Source of the DNA: Halomarina litorea
Lineage (GTDB): Archaea > Halobacteriota > Halobacteria > Halobacteriales > Haloarculaceae
Direction: 5' to 3'
Assembly (NCBI RefSeq): GCF_024227715.1
Contig: NZ_CP100448.1
Location: forward strand, 2,749,655-2,813,654
Length of the DNA: 64,000 nt
The number at the start of each line of letters is the position of its first letter. Within the stretch, counting starts at the first letter, position 1. Positions 42,024-49,381 of the stretch are shown here, in pieces. The notes below the pieces were generated by a model. That model was not told the origin of the DNA, made no database searches, and saw only the letters and a program-made list of their open reading frames with translations. The translations under genes were made by a program, and so were the position numbers.

Positions 42024-42176
42024 ATGGGGGTCGCAGAACCGCTACACGGCACGCCGTTGCCGATGCCGCTCGACCAGGCGGTGGTCGTCCTCGCCGCCGC
42101 CTGCGTCGTCCTCGTCGGGGTCGCGTACCTGTTCTACCGGGACTACCGGAGCGTCTTCACGGAGGTGCGGACGTGA
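42024..42176 (+). CDS. 50-residue single-pass membrane protein
   Basis: The short gene codes for MGVAEPLHGTPLPMPLDQAV, one hydrophobic helix (VVVLAAACVVLVGVAYLFY) and a basic tail RDYRSVFTEVRT. It opens a three-gene operon with GTGA and ATGA overlaps. I do not recognise the family. A single-pass size and positively charged exit suggest an assembly or anchoring subunit of a membrane complex. Confidence 0.65.
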   Translation: MGVAEPLHGTPLPMPLDQAVVVLAAACVVLVGVAYLFYRDYRSVFTEVRT

Positions 42177-42478
42177 GCCACGACCACCCGACGCGGGAGG
42201 CGGGCGGCGAGAGCGAGAGCGTCGAGGCCGGGCGGCCGGGCGGCCGGGCGGCCCGCTACCTCCGGGTGGCGGTGTACTCGCTTGGGGTCCTCCTCGCGCT
42301 CTCGTTGCTGACCGTCGGGAGCATCGCCATCATCGCCGAACTGAAGGGGACGTGGCACTGGCAGCTCCACCTCGAGACGACGGTGAGCTACATGGCCGTC
42401 TTCGTCGGGTGGGTGCTGGCGGCGCTCGTCCCCCTCACGGTCCTGCTGGGCGTCGTCCGCTGGCGGGAGGGCGGATGA
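42173..42478 (+). CDS. 101-residue two-helix membrane protein
   Basis: From a GTG overlapping the previous TGA, the product has a hydrophilic N-terminus (SHDHPTREAGGESESVEAG) and two membrane segments. The first ends in GSIAIIAELKGTWHWQLHLE, the second is SYMAVFVGWVLAALVPL. The loop between them matches the third gene of the operon (GAVAMVAEYNATWDWYFLME), so the two are paralogues. Trp and His in the loop could bind a cofactor or quinone, but this is speculation. Confidence 0.65.
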   Translation: MSHDHPTREAGGESESVEAGRPGGRAARYLRVAVYSLGVLLALSLLTVGSIAIIAELKGTWHWQLHLETTVSYMAVFVGWVLAALVPLTVLLGVVRWREGG

Positions 42479-42705
42479 CCCGCGCCGCGCGGGCCGTCCG
42501 GTGGGCGGCGGTCGCCTCGGTGGGCGCGCTCTGCTTGCTCGTGGCAGGCGTCGGCGCGGTGGCGATGGTCGCCGAGTACAACGCGACGTGGGACTGGTAC
42601 TTCCTGATGGAGCGGGCCGTCGCATTCGCGACGCCGGCGGCGATGTGGCTGCTCGCGGCGGTGCTCGTCGGACTGGTCGGCCTGACCGTCGTCGCCCGGG
42701 ACTAG
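42475..42705 (+). CDS. 76-residue two-helix membrane protein, paralogue of the preceding gene
   Basis: The product has two hydrophobic segments joined by a GAVAMVAEYNATWDWYFLME loop, the same pattern as its neighbour with a shorter N-terminus. Start and previous stop overlap as ATGA. Its own stop overlaps the stop of the convergent gene at 42702. No known family was recognised. Together the three genes suggest a small multi-subunit membrane complex. Confidence 0.65.
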   Translation: MTRAARAVRWAAVASVGALCLLVAGVGAVAMVAEYNATWDWYFLMERAVAFATPAAMWLLAAVLVGLVGLTVVARD

Positions 42706-43103
42706 ACCGAGAGGAGTTCCGCGCCCTCCGTCGAGAGTTCGACGGTCACGTCCTGTCTGGTCTGCTGGCTGATCTGGTCGATGTTGCGCGTCAGCACTTC
42801 GAGGATGTCCTTCGGTTCGGGGTAGACCAACATGTTGCCGTCGTCGTCCTCCATGACGAGTTGCGTATCGGAGAGCGATATCTGGTCGTCCTCGATACGG
42901 GCGACGACGGCGGGGAGCGCCTCCGCACCGCCGGGGTCGCCCTCGCGCACCGAGGTGATGTACAGCGAGTCGAGACCGATGAGGTCCTTGTACTCCCGGA
43001 CGCGTTCGGCACAGCGGACCATGTCCCGCGTGACCTCGGTCTTCTGGGGGTTCCCGTGTTCGCCGTCGTAACAGTGCTTGCACACCCGCAGTTCCATTCG
43101 CAT
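42702..43103 (-). CDS. conserved haloarchaeal protein with N-terminal cysteine pair
   Basis: The 133-residue protein starts MRMELRVCKHCYDGEHGNPQ, with CxxC and a His that could bind zinc, and continues with TEVTRDMVRCAERVREYKDL and a C-terminal acidic alpha/beta region (EPKDILEVLTRNIDQISQQ). There is no membrane segment. The third codon (MELRV) is an alternative start. I do not know its role. It is convergent with the membrane operon and divergent from a small membrane gene that precedes the MoaD-like gene. Confidence 0.6.
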   Translation of the reverse strand: MRMELRVCKHCYDGEHGNPQKTEVTRDMVRCAERVREYKDLIGLDSLYITSVREGDPGGAEALPAVVARIEDDQISLSDTQLVMEDDDGNMLVYPEPKDILEVLTRNIDQISQQTRQDVTVELSTEGAELLSV

Positions 43104-43218
43104 CGTCTACCGACGAGAGGCCAGCGACGCGGAAATAGCTTCACCCCGCGGCCACCGGTGGGTGACCTTGCCAAGGGGGAGACACAGGTTTAGGGGGGTT
43201 CGACCCGAACCCCCGGGC

Positions 43219-43410
43219 ATGGCGAAGACACTCGACTTGGTATACAGCATCGTCGTCCTGCTGGTCGCGACGGGGGGCGTCGCCGGCGTCTTCTGGCTCG
43301 GCTGGTCGGAGCGCCGGGAGGCACAGAGCTACTGGGGGCTGGCCGGAGCCGCCGTCGCCATCCTGTTCGTCGCGGCGCTGGTCGCCAGCCTCGTCACGAC
43401 GCTGTTCTGA
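43219..43410 (+). CDS. 63-residue two-helix membrane protein
   Basis: The product begins MAKTLDLVYSIVVLLVATGG, has a charged turn (WSERREAQSY) and a second segment (AVAILFVAALVASLVTTLF). No family was recognised. It lies 39 bases before the MoaD-like gene on the same strand, so a shared transcript is possible. Confidence 0.6.
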   Translation: MAKTLDLVYSIVVLLVATGGVAGVFWLGWSERREAQSYWGLAGAAVAILFVAALVASLVTTLF

Positions 43411-43449
43411 GCGGCGGAGGTTTATCAGCGATGCGCCGATGGTAAGACT

Positions 43450-43737
43450 ATGGAACTGGAGTTGCGGTTCTTCGCTAACTTCCGGACCGCGGTGGGCGAC
43501 AAGACCATCTCGCGGGAGTACGACGACGGGTCGACCGTCGGTGACGTCCTGCGGGCCCTCGAAGCCGAGTTCGACGGGCTCGAAGGCGACATCCTCGACG
43601 ACGAGGGGGACATCCTCCCGCAGTTGAGCGTGCTCAAGAACGGACGCGAGGTCCTCCACATGGAGGGGACCGAGACCGAACTGGAGGACGGGGACCGGCT
43701 GTCCGTGTTCCCGCCCGTCGCGGGGGGGTGCGCGTAG
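43450..43737 (+). CDS. MoaD/SAMP-type ubiquitin-like protein with Cys-Ala after the di-glycine
   Basis: The 95-residue protein has the beta-grasp pattern of MoaD-like proteins: MELELRFFANFRTAVGDKTI, a VGDVLRALEAEFDG helix, LSVLKNGREVL and a final DGDRLSVFPPVAGG. Unlike archaeal SAMP and MoaD proteins, which stop at the di-glycine, two more residues (Cys-Ala) follow before the stop. The extension lies at a run of seven G, so a sequence error is conceivable. If real, the tail would need to be clipped before activation by E1-type enzymes. Related proteins are linked to AOR maturation and to protein modification. The next gene starts directly after the stop. Confidence 0.8.
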   Translation: MELELRFFANFRTAVGDKTISREYDDGSTVGDVLRALEAEFDGLEGDILDDEGDILPQLSVLKNGREVLHMEGTETELEDGDRLSVFPPVAGGCA

Positions 43738-44025
43738 ATGCGCGTCGAGAAGTCGTTCCGCGGCATCTCGCTGCGCCTCGCCGTCCACTACCTGACCGAG
43801 AGTCTCGGCGGCGAACGCGTCGACGACGGCCCCGAGGACATCACCGAGGCCGACGGGGCCACCGTCGAGGGCGACGGCTGGCGCGCGGACCTCACGACGG
43901 CGATGGCGAACCCCGTGGGGTCGGTCGAACTCACCGAGGTTCGCATCGACTTCGAGGGCGAGGAGGAGACCCTCGACCCCCTCGTCGAGCAGTTCTCCCA
44001 GAAGGCGATGCGCGCCGGCGGGTGA
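43738..44025 (+). CDS. small conserved protein coupled to the MoaD-like gene
   Basis: The 95-residue product begins MRVEKSFRGISLRLAVHYLT and ends VEQFSQKAMRAGG. Its start codon follows the MoaD stop without a gap. In some bacteria and archaea MoaD-like domains are followed by a domain of similar size (the DUF1952/MoaD_arch kind), and this may be the unfused form; that match is from memory and unconfirmed. The Gly-Gly at its own C-terminus is noteworthy for a protein beside a ubiquitin-like modifier. Confidence 0.55.
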   Translation: MRVEKSFRGISLRLAVHYLTESLGGERVDDGPEDITEADGATVEGDGWRADLTTAMANPVGSVELTEVRIDFEGEEETLDPLVEQFSQKAMRAGG

Positions 44026-44411
44026 GCGGGCCGGTGGCCAACCCCATCGACGGGCAAGCGATGTTGCTCGCCGCCGCGAAGGCCAGCGTCGGCCCGCAAC
44101 TGCTCCCGGACCTCGTCGACCGCGTCCAGGACCACCTCTGCTCGCGGGAAGCGGAGTATCGTCGGCAGTACGAACTCGCCTACGAGGACGACTCGGCGTG
44201 CGTCTTCTTCGTCGAGGCCGGCCACTGGACGACCCTCGCGGACGAGGTGGGACTCGAACGCCGCGAACGCGACGCCGTCCGCCGGGCGCACACCGAACAC
44301 CTCCGGCGCATCGGGAAGGACACGGGCCGCCGCGAGGAGTTCGAGACGGCACTCGACATCCGCGAGTGCGTCGTCGTCGGGAAGACGGACGAGTCGGACG
44401 GGTCGGACTGA
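44022..44411 (+). CDS. conserved haloarchaeal protein at the end of the MoaD operon
   Basis: From a GTG overlapping the previous TGA the product has 129 residues. It is mainly helical (LAAAKASVGPQLLPDLVDRV) with an AYEDDSACVFFVEAGHWTTL core and a basic-acidic C-terminal half ending in VVVGKTDESDGSD. It has two cysteines and no known domain. Overlap with the preceding gene indicates one operon of at least three genes. Confidence 0.55.
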   Translation: MSGPVANPIDGQAMLLAAAKASVGPQLLPDLVDRVQDHLCSREAEYRRQYELAYEDDSACVFFVEAGHWTTLADEVGLERRERDAVRRAHTEHLRRIGKDTGRREEFETALDIRECVVVGKTDESDGSD

Positions 44412-44458
44412 CCGCGACCACAGAAACAGCGACGCGTCGTTCGCGCCCGGGCGACCTC

Positions 44459-44788
44459 TTACGGGTCCGGGTCGGTCACTTCGATGATGACCGCGTTCTC
44501 GACGTACTCCGTCTCGCCGCCCTCGGTGCGCAACTGGATGGTGACGCCGGGCACCTCCCCTTGCTCCTCGAGGTGGTCCTTCGGGACGGAGACGGCGGTC
44601 ACCTCGTCGAACGTGGCGACGCGACGGTTGAGCGTCGTGCCGTCGTACTCGAACTCCTCCCACTCGTCGGCCTCCAGTTCGTCCGTGTTGAAGTACTCCT
44701 CCGTCTCGTGGTCCACCGAACCGCCCACGTCCCGTTCTTTGTTCCCCTTGCTCTCCCCTTCGCGGTACTGGTGCAGGTACACGAGCAT
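44459..44788 (-). CDS. conserved acidic haloarchaeal protein
   Basis: The 109-residue protein (ATG at 44788) begins MLVYLHQYREGESKGNKERD and is rich in Glu and Asp. It has beta-strand-like segments (TTLNRRVATFDEVTAVSVP and VTIQLRTEGGETEYVENAV). An upstream extension of the frame to 44827 crosses a probable promoter, so the inner ATG is preferred. No known function; it converges with the MoaD operon. Confidence 0.55.
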   Translation of the reverse strand: MLVYLHQYREGESKGNKERDVGGSVDHETEEYFNTDELEADEWEEFEYDGTTLNRRVATFDEVTAVSVPKDHLEEQGEVPGVTIQLRTEGGETEYVENAVIIEVTDPDP

Positions 44789-44874
44789 GGGCGTGCAGAC
44801 TCGCGGACATCGAATAAGGGCTAGCACGGCACAGGCAGGGGAACTGTTGTGTCACTGTTCACACGTGAGTCGGT

Positions 44875-45444
44875 GTGGGAACGTTCGGCGCGCGGGCGGT
44901 CCTCGCGACCCCCCGACGGGTCGTCGTCGCCGTCGGCGTCGCGGCCTGGGCGCTGGGACTGGTCGGGACGGCCCTGTGGCTCGCGCTCGTCACCGAGGGG
45001 CCGTTCGGGGCGCTCCCGGCGGGGACGGCGTTCGCCGACGAACCGACGGCCGACTGGAAGGTCGTCGGGTGGCCGTTCTACAGCGCCCAGTTCGTCGACG
45101 TGCGGTCGGTCGGCCTCCAGAGCGTGACCGTCACGCGGAGTCCGGTCGGCCTCCTCGTCGACCGGACCGAGCGGTTCCCCCCGGTCTACCTGCTGCCCCC
45201 GGTCCTGTTGACCGTCGCGGGGACGGTGGCGACGGCGAGCGTCTCCGCGAGCGACGGCCGACCGCTCGACCCCGTCGCGGGGGCGCACGTCGCCTTCGGT
45301 TACCTCCCGGCGACACTCCTCGTCGTCGCTATCGACCCGTTCGCCGCCGTGGTCGCCGGACTGGTCTCCCCGGCCACCTTCGGGTTCCTCGGCGGAGTCC
45401 TCGCCACACTCCCCGGACGGGTGCGAGCGTCACACCGGAGGTGA
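44875..45444 (+). CDS. multi-pass membrane protein of unknown function
   Basis: From GTG at 44875 the product has 189 residues and four hydrophobic segments (VVVAVGVAAWALGLVGTALW, then VYLLPPVLLTVAGTVATASV and two near the end), with a soluble stretch at residues 45-85 (DEPTADWKVVGWPFYSAQF). It resembles the many unannotated haloarchaeal membrane proteins that accompany transport or surface genes. No family was recognised. It converges with the methyltransferase gene. Confidence 0.5.
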   Translation: MGTFGARAVLATPRRVVVAVGVAAWALGLVGTALWLALVTEGPFGALPAGTAFADEPTADWKVVGWPFYSAQFVDVRSVGLQSVTVTRSPVGLLVDRTERFPPVYLLPPVLLTVAGTVATASVSASDGRPLDPVAGAHVAFGYLPATLLVVAIDPFAAVVAGLVSPATFGFLGGVLATLPGRVRASHRR

Positions 45445-45467
45445 CCGCGCCCGGCGAGGGGACCCGC

Positions 45468-46133
45468 TCACTCGACCCGACCGGCAGCGTCGTCCGGCGC
45501 GACGACCATGCTCGTCAGCACCCCGAGGAGGTCACGTTCGTGCGCGCGGACGTCGAGGCCGGCCGCCCGGACGACGTCGACCGGTTCCTGGTTCCAGCGA
45601 CAGCCCATCGACTCGAAGTGGTGGTCCGCGAAGCGGTCCTGCAGAGCGGCGATCGGGCCGACGCTGGAGCGCCCGTGTTCCAGCAGGAGGACGTACCCGT
45701 CGGGCGCGCACACCCGCGCCATCTCCCGGAGGACGGCGACGGGGTCCGGGAACGTACACGTCGAGAGCGATGAGACGACGAAGTCGAAGCTGTCGTCGGA
45801 GAAGGGGAGGCTCGTCGCGTCCGCCCGCTGGAGGGTCACGTCGCGCCCGCGGCGGGCGGCCTCGCGGTCTGCGGCGGCGAGCATCGCGGGGCTGAGGTCC
45901 ACCCCGACCACCTCGCAGTCGGCGGGCAGGTAGCGGAAGTTCGCGCCGGTCCCGCAGGCGACGTCGAGGACGCGACCGGACGCCCGGCCGAACAGTCGAC
46001 GGCGATAGCGCCCGACGAGGAGGTGGCCGAGTCGGTCGAAGCGTTCGAAGGTCGCCGCGGCGTCGTCGTAGATGGTCTGCAACTCGCCGGGGGACTTGCC
46101 GGGCCGGTCCGCGGCGACGGGACGGGAGGTCAT
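45468..46133 (-). CDS. class I SAM-dependent methyltransferase (UbiE-like)
   Basis: The 221-residue protein (ATG at 46133) has motif I VLDVACGTGANFRYLP, the acidic loop EVVGVDLSPAMLAAA, motif II-like LQRADATSLPFSDDSFDFVV and a late YVLLLEHGRSS strand. This places it in the Methyltransf_11 group, whose members act on quinones, lipids or small metabolites. The substrate is unknown. The start was set at the first ATG that keeps the helix before motif I intact. Confidence 0.82.
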   Translation of the reverse strand: MTSRPVAADRPGKSPGELQTIYDDAAATFERFDRLGHLLVGRYRRRLFGRASGRVLDVACGTGANFRYLPADCEVVGVDLSPAMLAAADREAARRGRDVTLQRADATSLPFSDDSFDFVVSSLSTCTFPDPVAVLREMARVCAPDGYVLLLEHGRSSVGPIAALQDRFADHHFESMGCRWNQEPVDVVRAAGLDVRAHERDLLGVLTSMVVAPDDAAGRVE

Positions 46134-46221
46134 GGGAGAGCGATTGGTCCGTCCCGAACTTAGCGTCGTCGCCGGACGCGGGGACCACGGCGCGTCCCGG
46201 TCCGAGGGTCCGGCGCGACGC

Positions 46222-46395
46222 TCAGTCGCCCCCGCGGTCGACCAGCCCGACGATCTCCACGTCCCAGTCGGGACCCCCGTCGTTCGACACCGGCCACCCA
46301 CCCTCGACCTGCACGCCGTTCTCGGCCGCCTCCAGCACGAGCGCACGGAGTGCTTCGTGGAAGGCCGCCTCGGAACGGATCGATTCTGAATTCAT
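46222..46395 (-). CDS. 57-residue conserved protein (GGW-WDV type)
   Basis: The product begins MNSESIRSEAAFHEALRALV and has the motif VQVEGGWPVSNDGGPDWDVE shared with the 81-residue protein at 22295-22540. Its upstream region contains a TATA-like GTATAATC near 46470 on the same strand, at some distance, which would give a leader of about 50 bases. No function is known for the family. Confidence 0.65.
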   Translation of the reverse strand: MNSESIRSEAAFHEALRALVLEAAENGVQVEGGWPVSNDGGPDWDVEIVGLVDRGGD

Positions 46396-46535
46396 GATGC
46401 TGACCGGAGCGACCCGACGACGGGGACTCGGTCCCGAGTAGACCACCGTTCCACAAATGCTTTCGTGATTATACTGGTGACACGTCGACGGGCGGACCGA
46501 CTCCCCGCGGCGCGCCACCCTCGGCAGGGCGCGGG

Positions 46536-47834
46536 TCAGTCGTCGGTCGCCTCCCCGCAGTAGTCGAGGGCGGTCCACGCGAGGGTCGTCGCCGTCTCCA
46601 GCAGGGAGGTCACGGTGGTGGTCTCGTCCGCCCCGTGGAGGCGCTCTCCCTCCGGGCCGACCGACACCGCGTGGACGTCGTAGTAGCGCTCGTAGAACCG
46701 CTCGTCCAGTCCGGCGCTGCCGCCGATGAACTGGCCCTCGCGCCCGGTCGCCGCCTCCGCGTTCCGTTTCGCGCGGGTGGCGATTTCGCAGTCCTCCGGC
46801 ACCTCGTGGGGCGCGGCCTGCCACCCGAACCACTCGACGCGCGGCGGGTTGTCGGCGAGCCACCCGTCGTCGGTCGCCACCGCGTCGACCGCACCCTCGA
46901 CCTGTTCGCGGACCTCCTCGCGGCTCTCGCCGGGGGGCCAGCCGACGCGCCCCTCGACGACGGCCTCGGCGGGCACCGTCGAGGGCCAGTCGCCGGCGCG
47001 TATCGTCCCGAGGTTGATGTTCGTCACGTTCCCCTCCAGCCCGGGGGTCGCCCGATAGGCTGGTTCGTAGTCGATGCGCGCCTTCCGCTCGCGGTCGAGG
47101 TCGTCGAGCGCCCGGTACACCTCCGTGGCCTTCCCGATGGCGTTGACGCCCTCGTGGCCCCACGCGGCGTGCGCGCTCTTCCCGGGGACGGTCACCCGGA
47201 AGTACATCACGCCCGCGCTGGCGGTGCCGACGTTCGGGACGCCGTAGGGTTCCGCGACGAGGGCGGCGTCGGGGACGTACCCGCGTTCGAGCGCCGAGAG
47301 GGTGCCGCCGACCCCGCCGTCCTCCTCCTCGATGGTCGAGAGCAAGAGCAGGTCGCCCGCGAGGTCGACGTCGAGGTCCCGGAGGCTCTCGACGGCGAGC
47401 AGAATCGCCGCGAGCCCGCCCTTCATGTCCGCAGCGCCGCGGCCGAACAGTCGGTCGCCCTCACGGGTCAGCGCCCACGGGTCGTGGTCCCACTCGTCTT
47501 CGGTGACGTCGACGACGTCCACGTGACCGCTGAGCGCGAGCGTCGGGCCGTCCCCGCTCCCCGCGAGGCGCGCCGCGACGTTCGGTCGGCCCTCGTAGCC
47601 CACCCGCGCGAACGACGACGTCTCGAAGTAGCCCTCGTGGTCGCGCAGTCGCCCGGGGTCCGGTTCCCAGACGTCGGGTTCGAGCCCGAGCGCCTCGAAT
47701 CGCTCGACCAGCAGTTCCTGTCCCGGCCCCTCGTTCCCGGTCACCGTCCGCGCCGCGACGAGGTCGGAGAGGAACTCGACCATGGACGCCTCGCGGTCCT
47801 CGATGCGCGCCGCAACCTGCTCTTTGGTACCCAT
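46536..47834 (-). CDS. M20-family metallopeptidase (ArgE/DapE/CPG2 type)
   Basis: The 432-residue protein (ATG at 47834) has the M20 zinc ligands: His and Asp in LALSGHVDVVDV, the bridging Asp in GRGAADMKGGLAAI, catalytic Glu-Glu in LLLSTIEEEDGG and a later His in GPEGERLHGADE. A dimerisation domain with PGKSAHAAWGHEGVNAIGK lies between. Such enzymes remove acyl or succinyl groups from amino acids or act as peptidases. Without neighbouring biosynthetic genes the substrate cannot be assigned. Confidence 0.87.
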   Translation of the reverse strand: MGTKEQVAARIEDREASMVEFLSDLVAARTVTGNEGPGQELLVERFEALGLEPDVWEPDPGRLRDHEGYFETSSFARVGYEGRPNVAARLAGSGDGPTLALSGHVDVVDVTEDEWDHDPWALTREGDRLFGRGAADMKGGLAAILLAVESLRDLDVDLAGDLLLLSTIEEEDGGVGGTLSALERGYVPDAALVAEPYGVPNVGTASAGVMYFRVTVPGKSAHAAWGHEGVNAIGKATEVYRALDDLDRERKARIDYEPAYRATPGLEGNVTNINLGTIRAGDWPSTVPAEAVVEGRVGWPPGESREEVREQVEGAVDAVATDDGWLADNPPRVEWFGWQAAPHEVPEDCEIATRAKRNAEAATGREGQFIGGSAGLDERFYERYYDVHAVSVGPEGERLHGADETTTVTSLLETATTLAWTALDYCGEATDD

Positions 47835-47954
47835 AGTCACGATTCTCGAGAGCCCCCACATAAACCCTCGTGCGGGCGTCGTCCCGGCGGCCGGGCTTGC
47901 TCACCCCACCCTCGGCCTTTTTCTCGTGTCCGCCGCAACTTCCGGCGGACACCG

Positions 47955-48959
47955 ATGACACTCTCAGCCCGCGTCGTCTTCTCGGCCGGTCTGGTGGTGG
48001 TCCTCGCCCTCCTCGCGTGGCTCATCGTCCAGCCGTTTCTCACCTACCTGCTCGCGGCGGTGCTCCTCGCGTTCGTCCTCCGGCCGCTCCACGCCCGGGC
48101 GTCGGACGCCGTCGGGTCGCACCTGTCGGCAGGCCTCCTCGTCGTCGGCACCGTCCTCGCCGTCCTCCTGCCGGTCGGGGCGTTCGTCTTCGTCGTCGCG
48201 AGCGACGTCTCGACGCTCACGGAGGGCGAGACGGCCATCCCCGCACTGGAGTCCGTCGAACGACTGCTCCGGACGCGCCTCGGTATCGACGTGGAACTCG
48301 GCGGGCGCTTTCGCACGCTCGCCGGACAGATTCCGGACCTCATCGCCGGGCAGGCCCCCGCCATCGTCGGGTCGGGCGTCCACACGGTGCTCGGCCTGTT
48401 GCTCCTCCTGTTCGTCGAGTACTACCTCCTGAAGGACGGCCCGTCGCTCGTCCAGTGGATTCGCGGCGTCGCCCCCCTGCCCGACGCCGTGGGCCGGGAA
48501 CTGTTCGCGGCCGCCGAGGAGATGACGTGGGCCGTCCTGAAGGGCCACGTCCTCGTCGCCATCGCGCAGGGCCTCGTCGCCGGCCTCGGCCTCCTCGCCC
48601 TCGGCATCCCCAACGCGGCGCTCTGGACGCTCGCGATGACGTTCCTCGCGCTGGTGCCGGTCATCGGTGTCGCGCCCGTCATCGGCGGGGCCATCGTCTA
48701 CCTCCTCGCGGAGGGCCGCCTGTTCGCAGCCGTGGGACTGGCCGTCTACGGCCTCACGGTGGTCGCCCTCACCGACGACTACCTGCGGGCGTTCCTGGTC
48801 GAACGCCACGCCACATCGCTACACCCGGCGGTCATCCTCGTCGGCGTCTTCGGCGCGGCCGTCGCCTTCGGTCCGATGGGTCTGTTCTTCGGCCCGGTCG
48901 TCCTCGGTCTGTTCAAATCGAGCGTCGACGTGTTCAGCCGCCACTACAACCTCGCGTAG
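47955..48959 (+). CDS. AI-2E (UPF0118) family transporter
   Basis: The 334-residue protein has eight hydrophobic segments with the long soluble loop after the third (GETAIPALESVERLLRTRLG) that marks the family, then VEYYLLKDGPSLVQWIRG, GIPNAALWTLAMTFLALVPV and a C-terminal LFFGPVVLGLFKSS. Members include autoinducer-2 exporters and Na+/H+ antiporters, so the cargo is uncertain. It is divergent from the M20 peptidase gene, with 120 bases between the starts. Confidence 0.83.
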   Translation: MTLSARVVFSAGLVVVLALLAWLIVQPFLTYLLAAVLLAFVLRPLHARASDAVGSHLSAGLLVVGTVLAVLLPVGAFVFVVASDVSTLTEGETAIPALESVERLLRTRLGIDVELGGRFRTLAGQIPDLIAGQAPAIVGSGVHTVLGLLLLLFVEYYLLKDGPSLVQWIRGVAPLPDAVGRELFAAAEEMTWAVLKGHVLVAIAQGLVAGLGLLALGIPNAALWTLAMTFLALVPVIGVAPVIGGAIVYLLAEGRLFAAVGLAVYGLTVVALTDDYLRAFLVERHATSLHPAVILVGVFGAAVAFGPMGLFFGPVVLGLFKSSVDVFSRHYNLA

Positions 48960-48989
48960 CCGATCCGGGGCCCGGAGAGCGCCGATTGG

Positions 48990-49229
48990 TCAGCGCTCGA
49001 AGCCCCCGTCGCGCTGGTCGTACCGGACCCGCAGCGTCCCCGGAGCGGAGCGTCTCGTCGCGTCTCGAATCGCCTCGAAGGCTTCGAGCGTCCCGACGGG
49101 GGGCGCGTCCTCTCCGTACACGTCCCGTATCTCCTCTCGAAGGGCGTCGTAGGCCCGCTCCACGAGGAGTCTGACCGCTTCCGCGTCCGCTCTCGAATCG
49201 ACCTCGAAGGTGGCCTCGTACCTCGACAT
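48990..49229 (-). CDS. small conserved haloarchaeal protein
   Basis: The 79-residue product begins MSRYEATFEVDSRADAEAVR and has one long helix (LVERAYDALREEIRDVYG) between beta segments, ending TLRVRYDQRDGGFER. It has no cysteines and no membrane segments. It looks like a small alpha/beta domain; the function is unknown. Confidence 0.6.
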   Translation of the reverse strand: MSRYEATFEVDSRADAEAVRLLVERAYDALREEIRDVYGEDAPPVGTLEAFEAIRDATRRSAPGTLRVRYDQRDGGFER

Positions 49230-49381
49230 AGGGTGTGTTGGCGTTCCAGCGGGAAAGCGTAGCCTACCGTCGAGTGGAACTGCCGGGCGGTGCGGGCCGG
49301 CGCGGTCGCTCGGCGCGTGTCGTGCGTCGGTCGAAAGAAGTGGGAGTCGTCGAGCGATACGGACCCGGACCGTGGGCTGGA

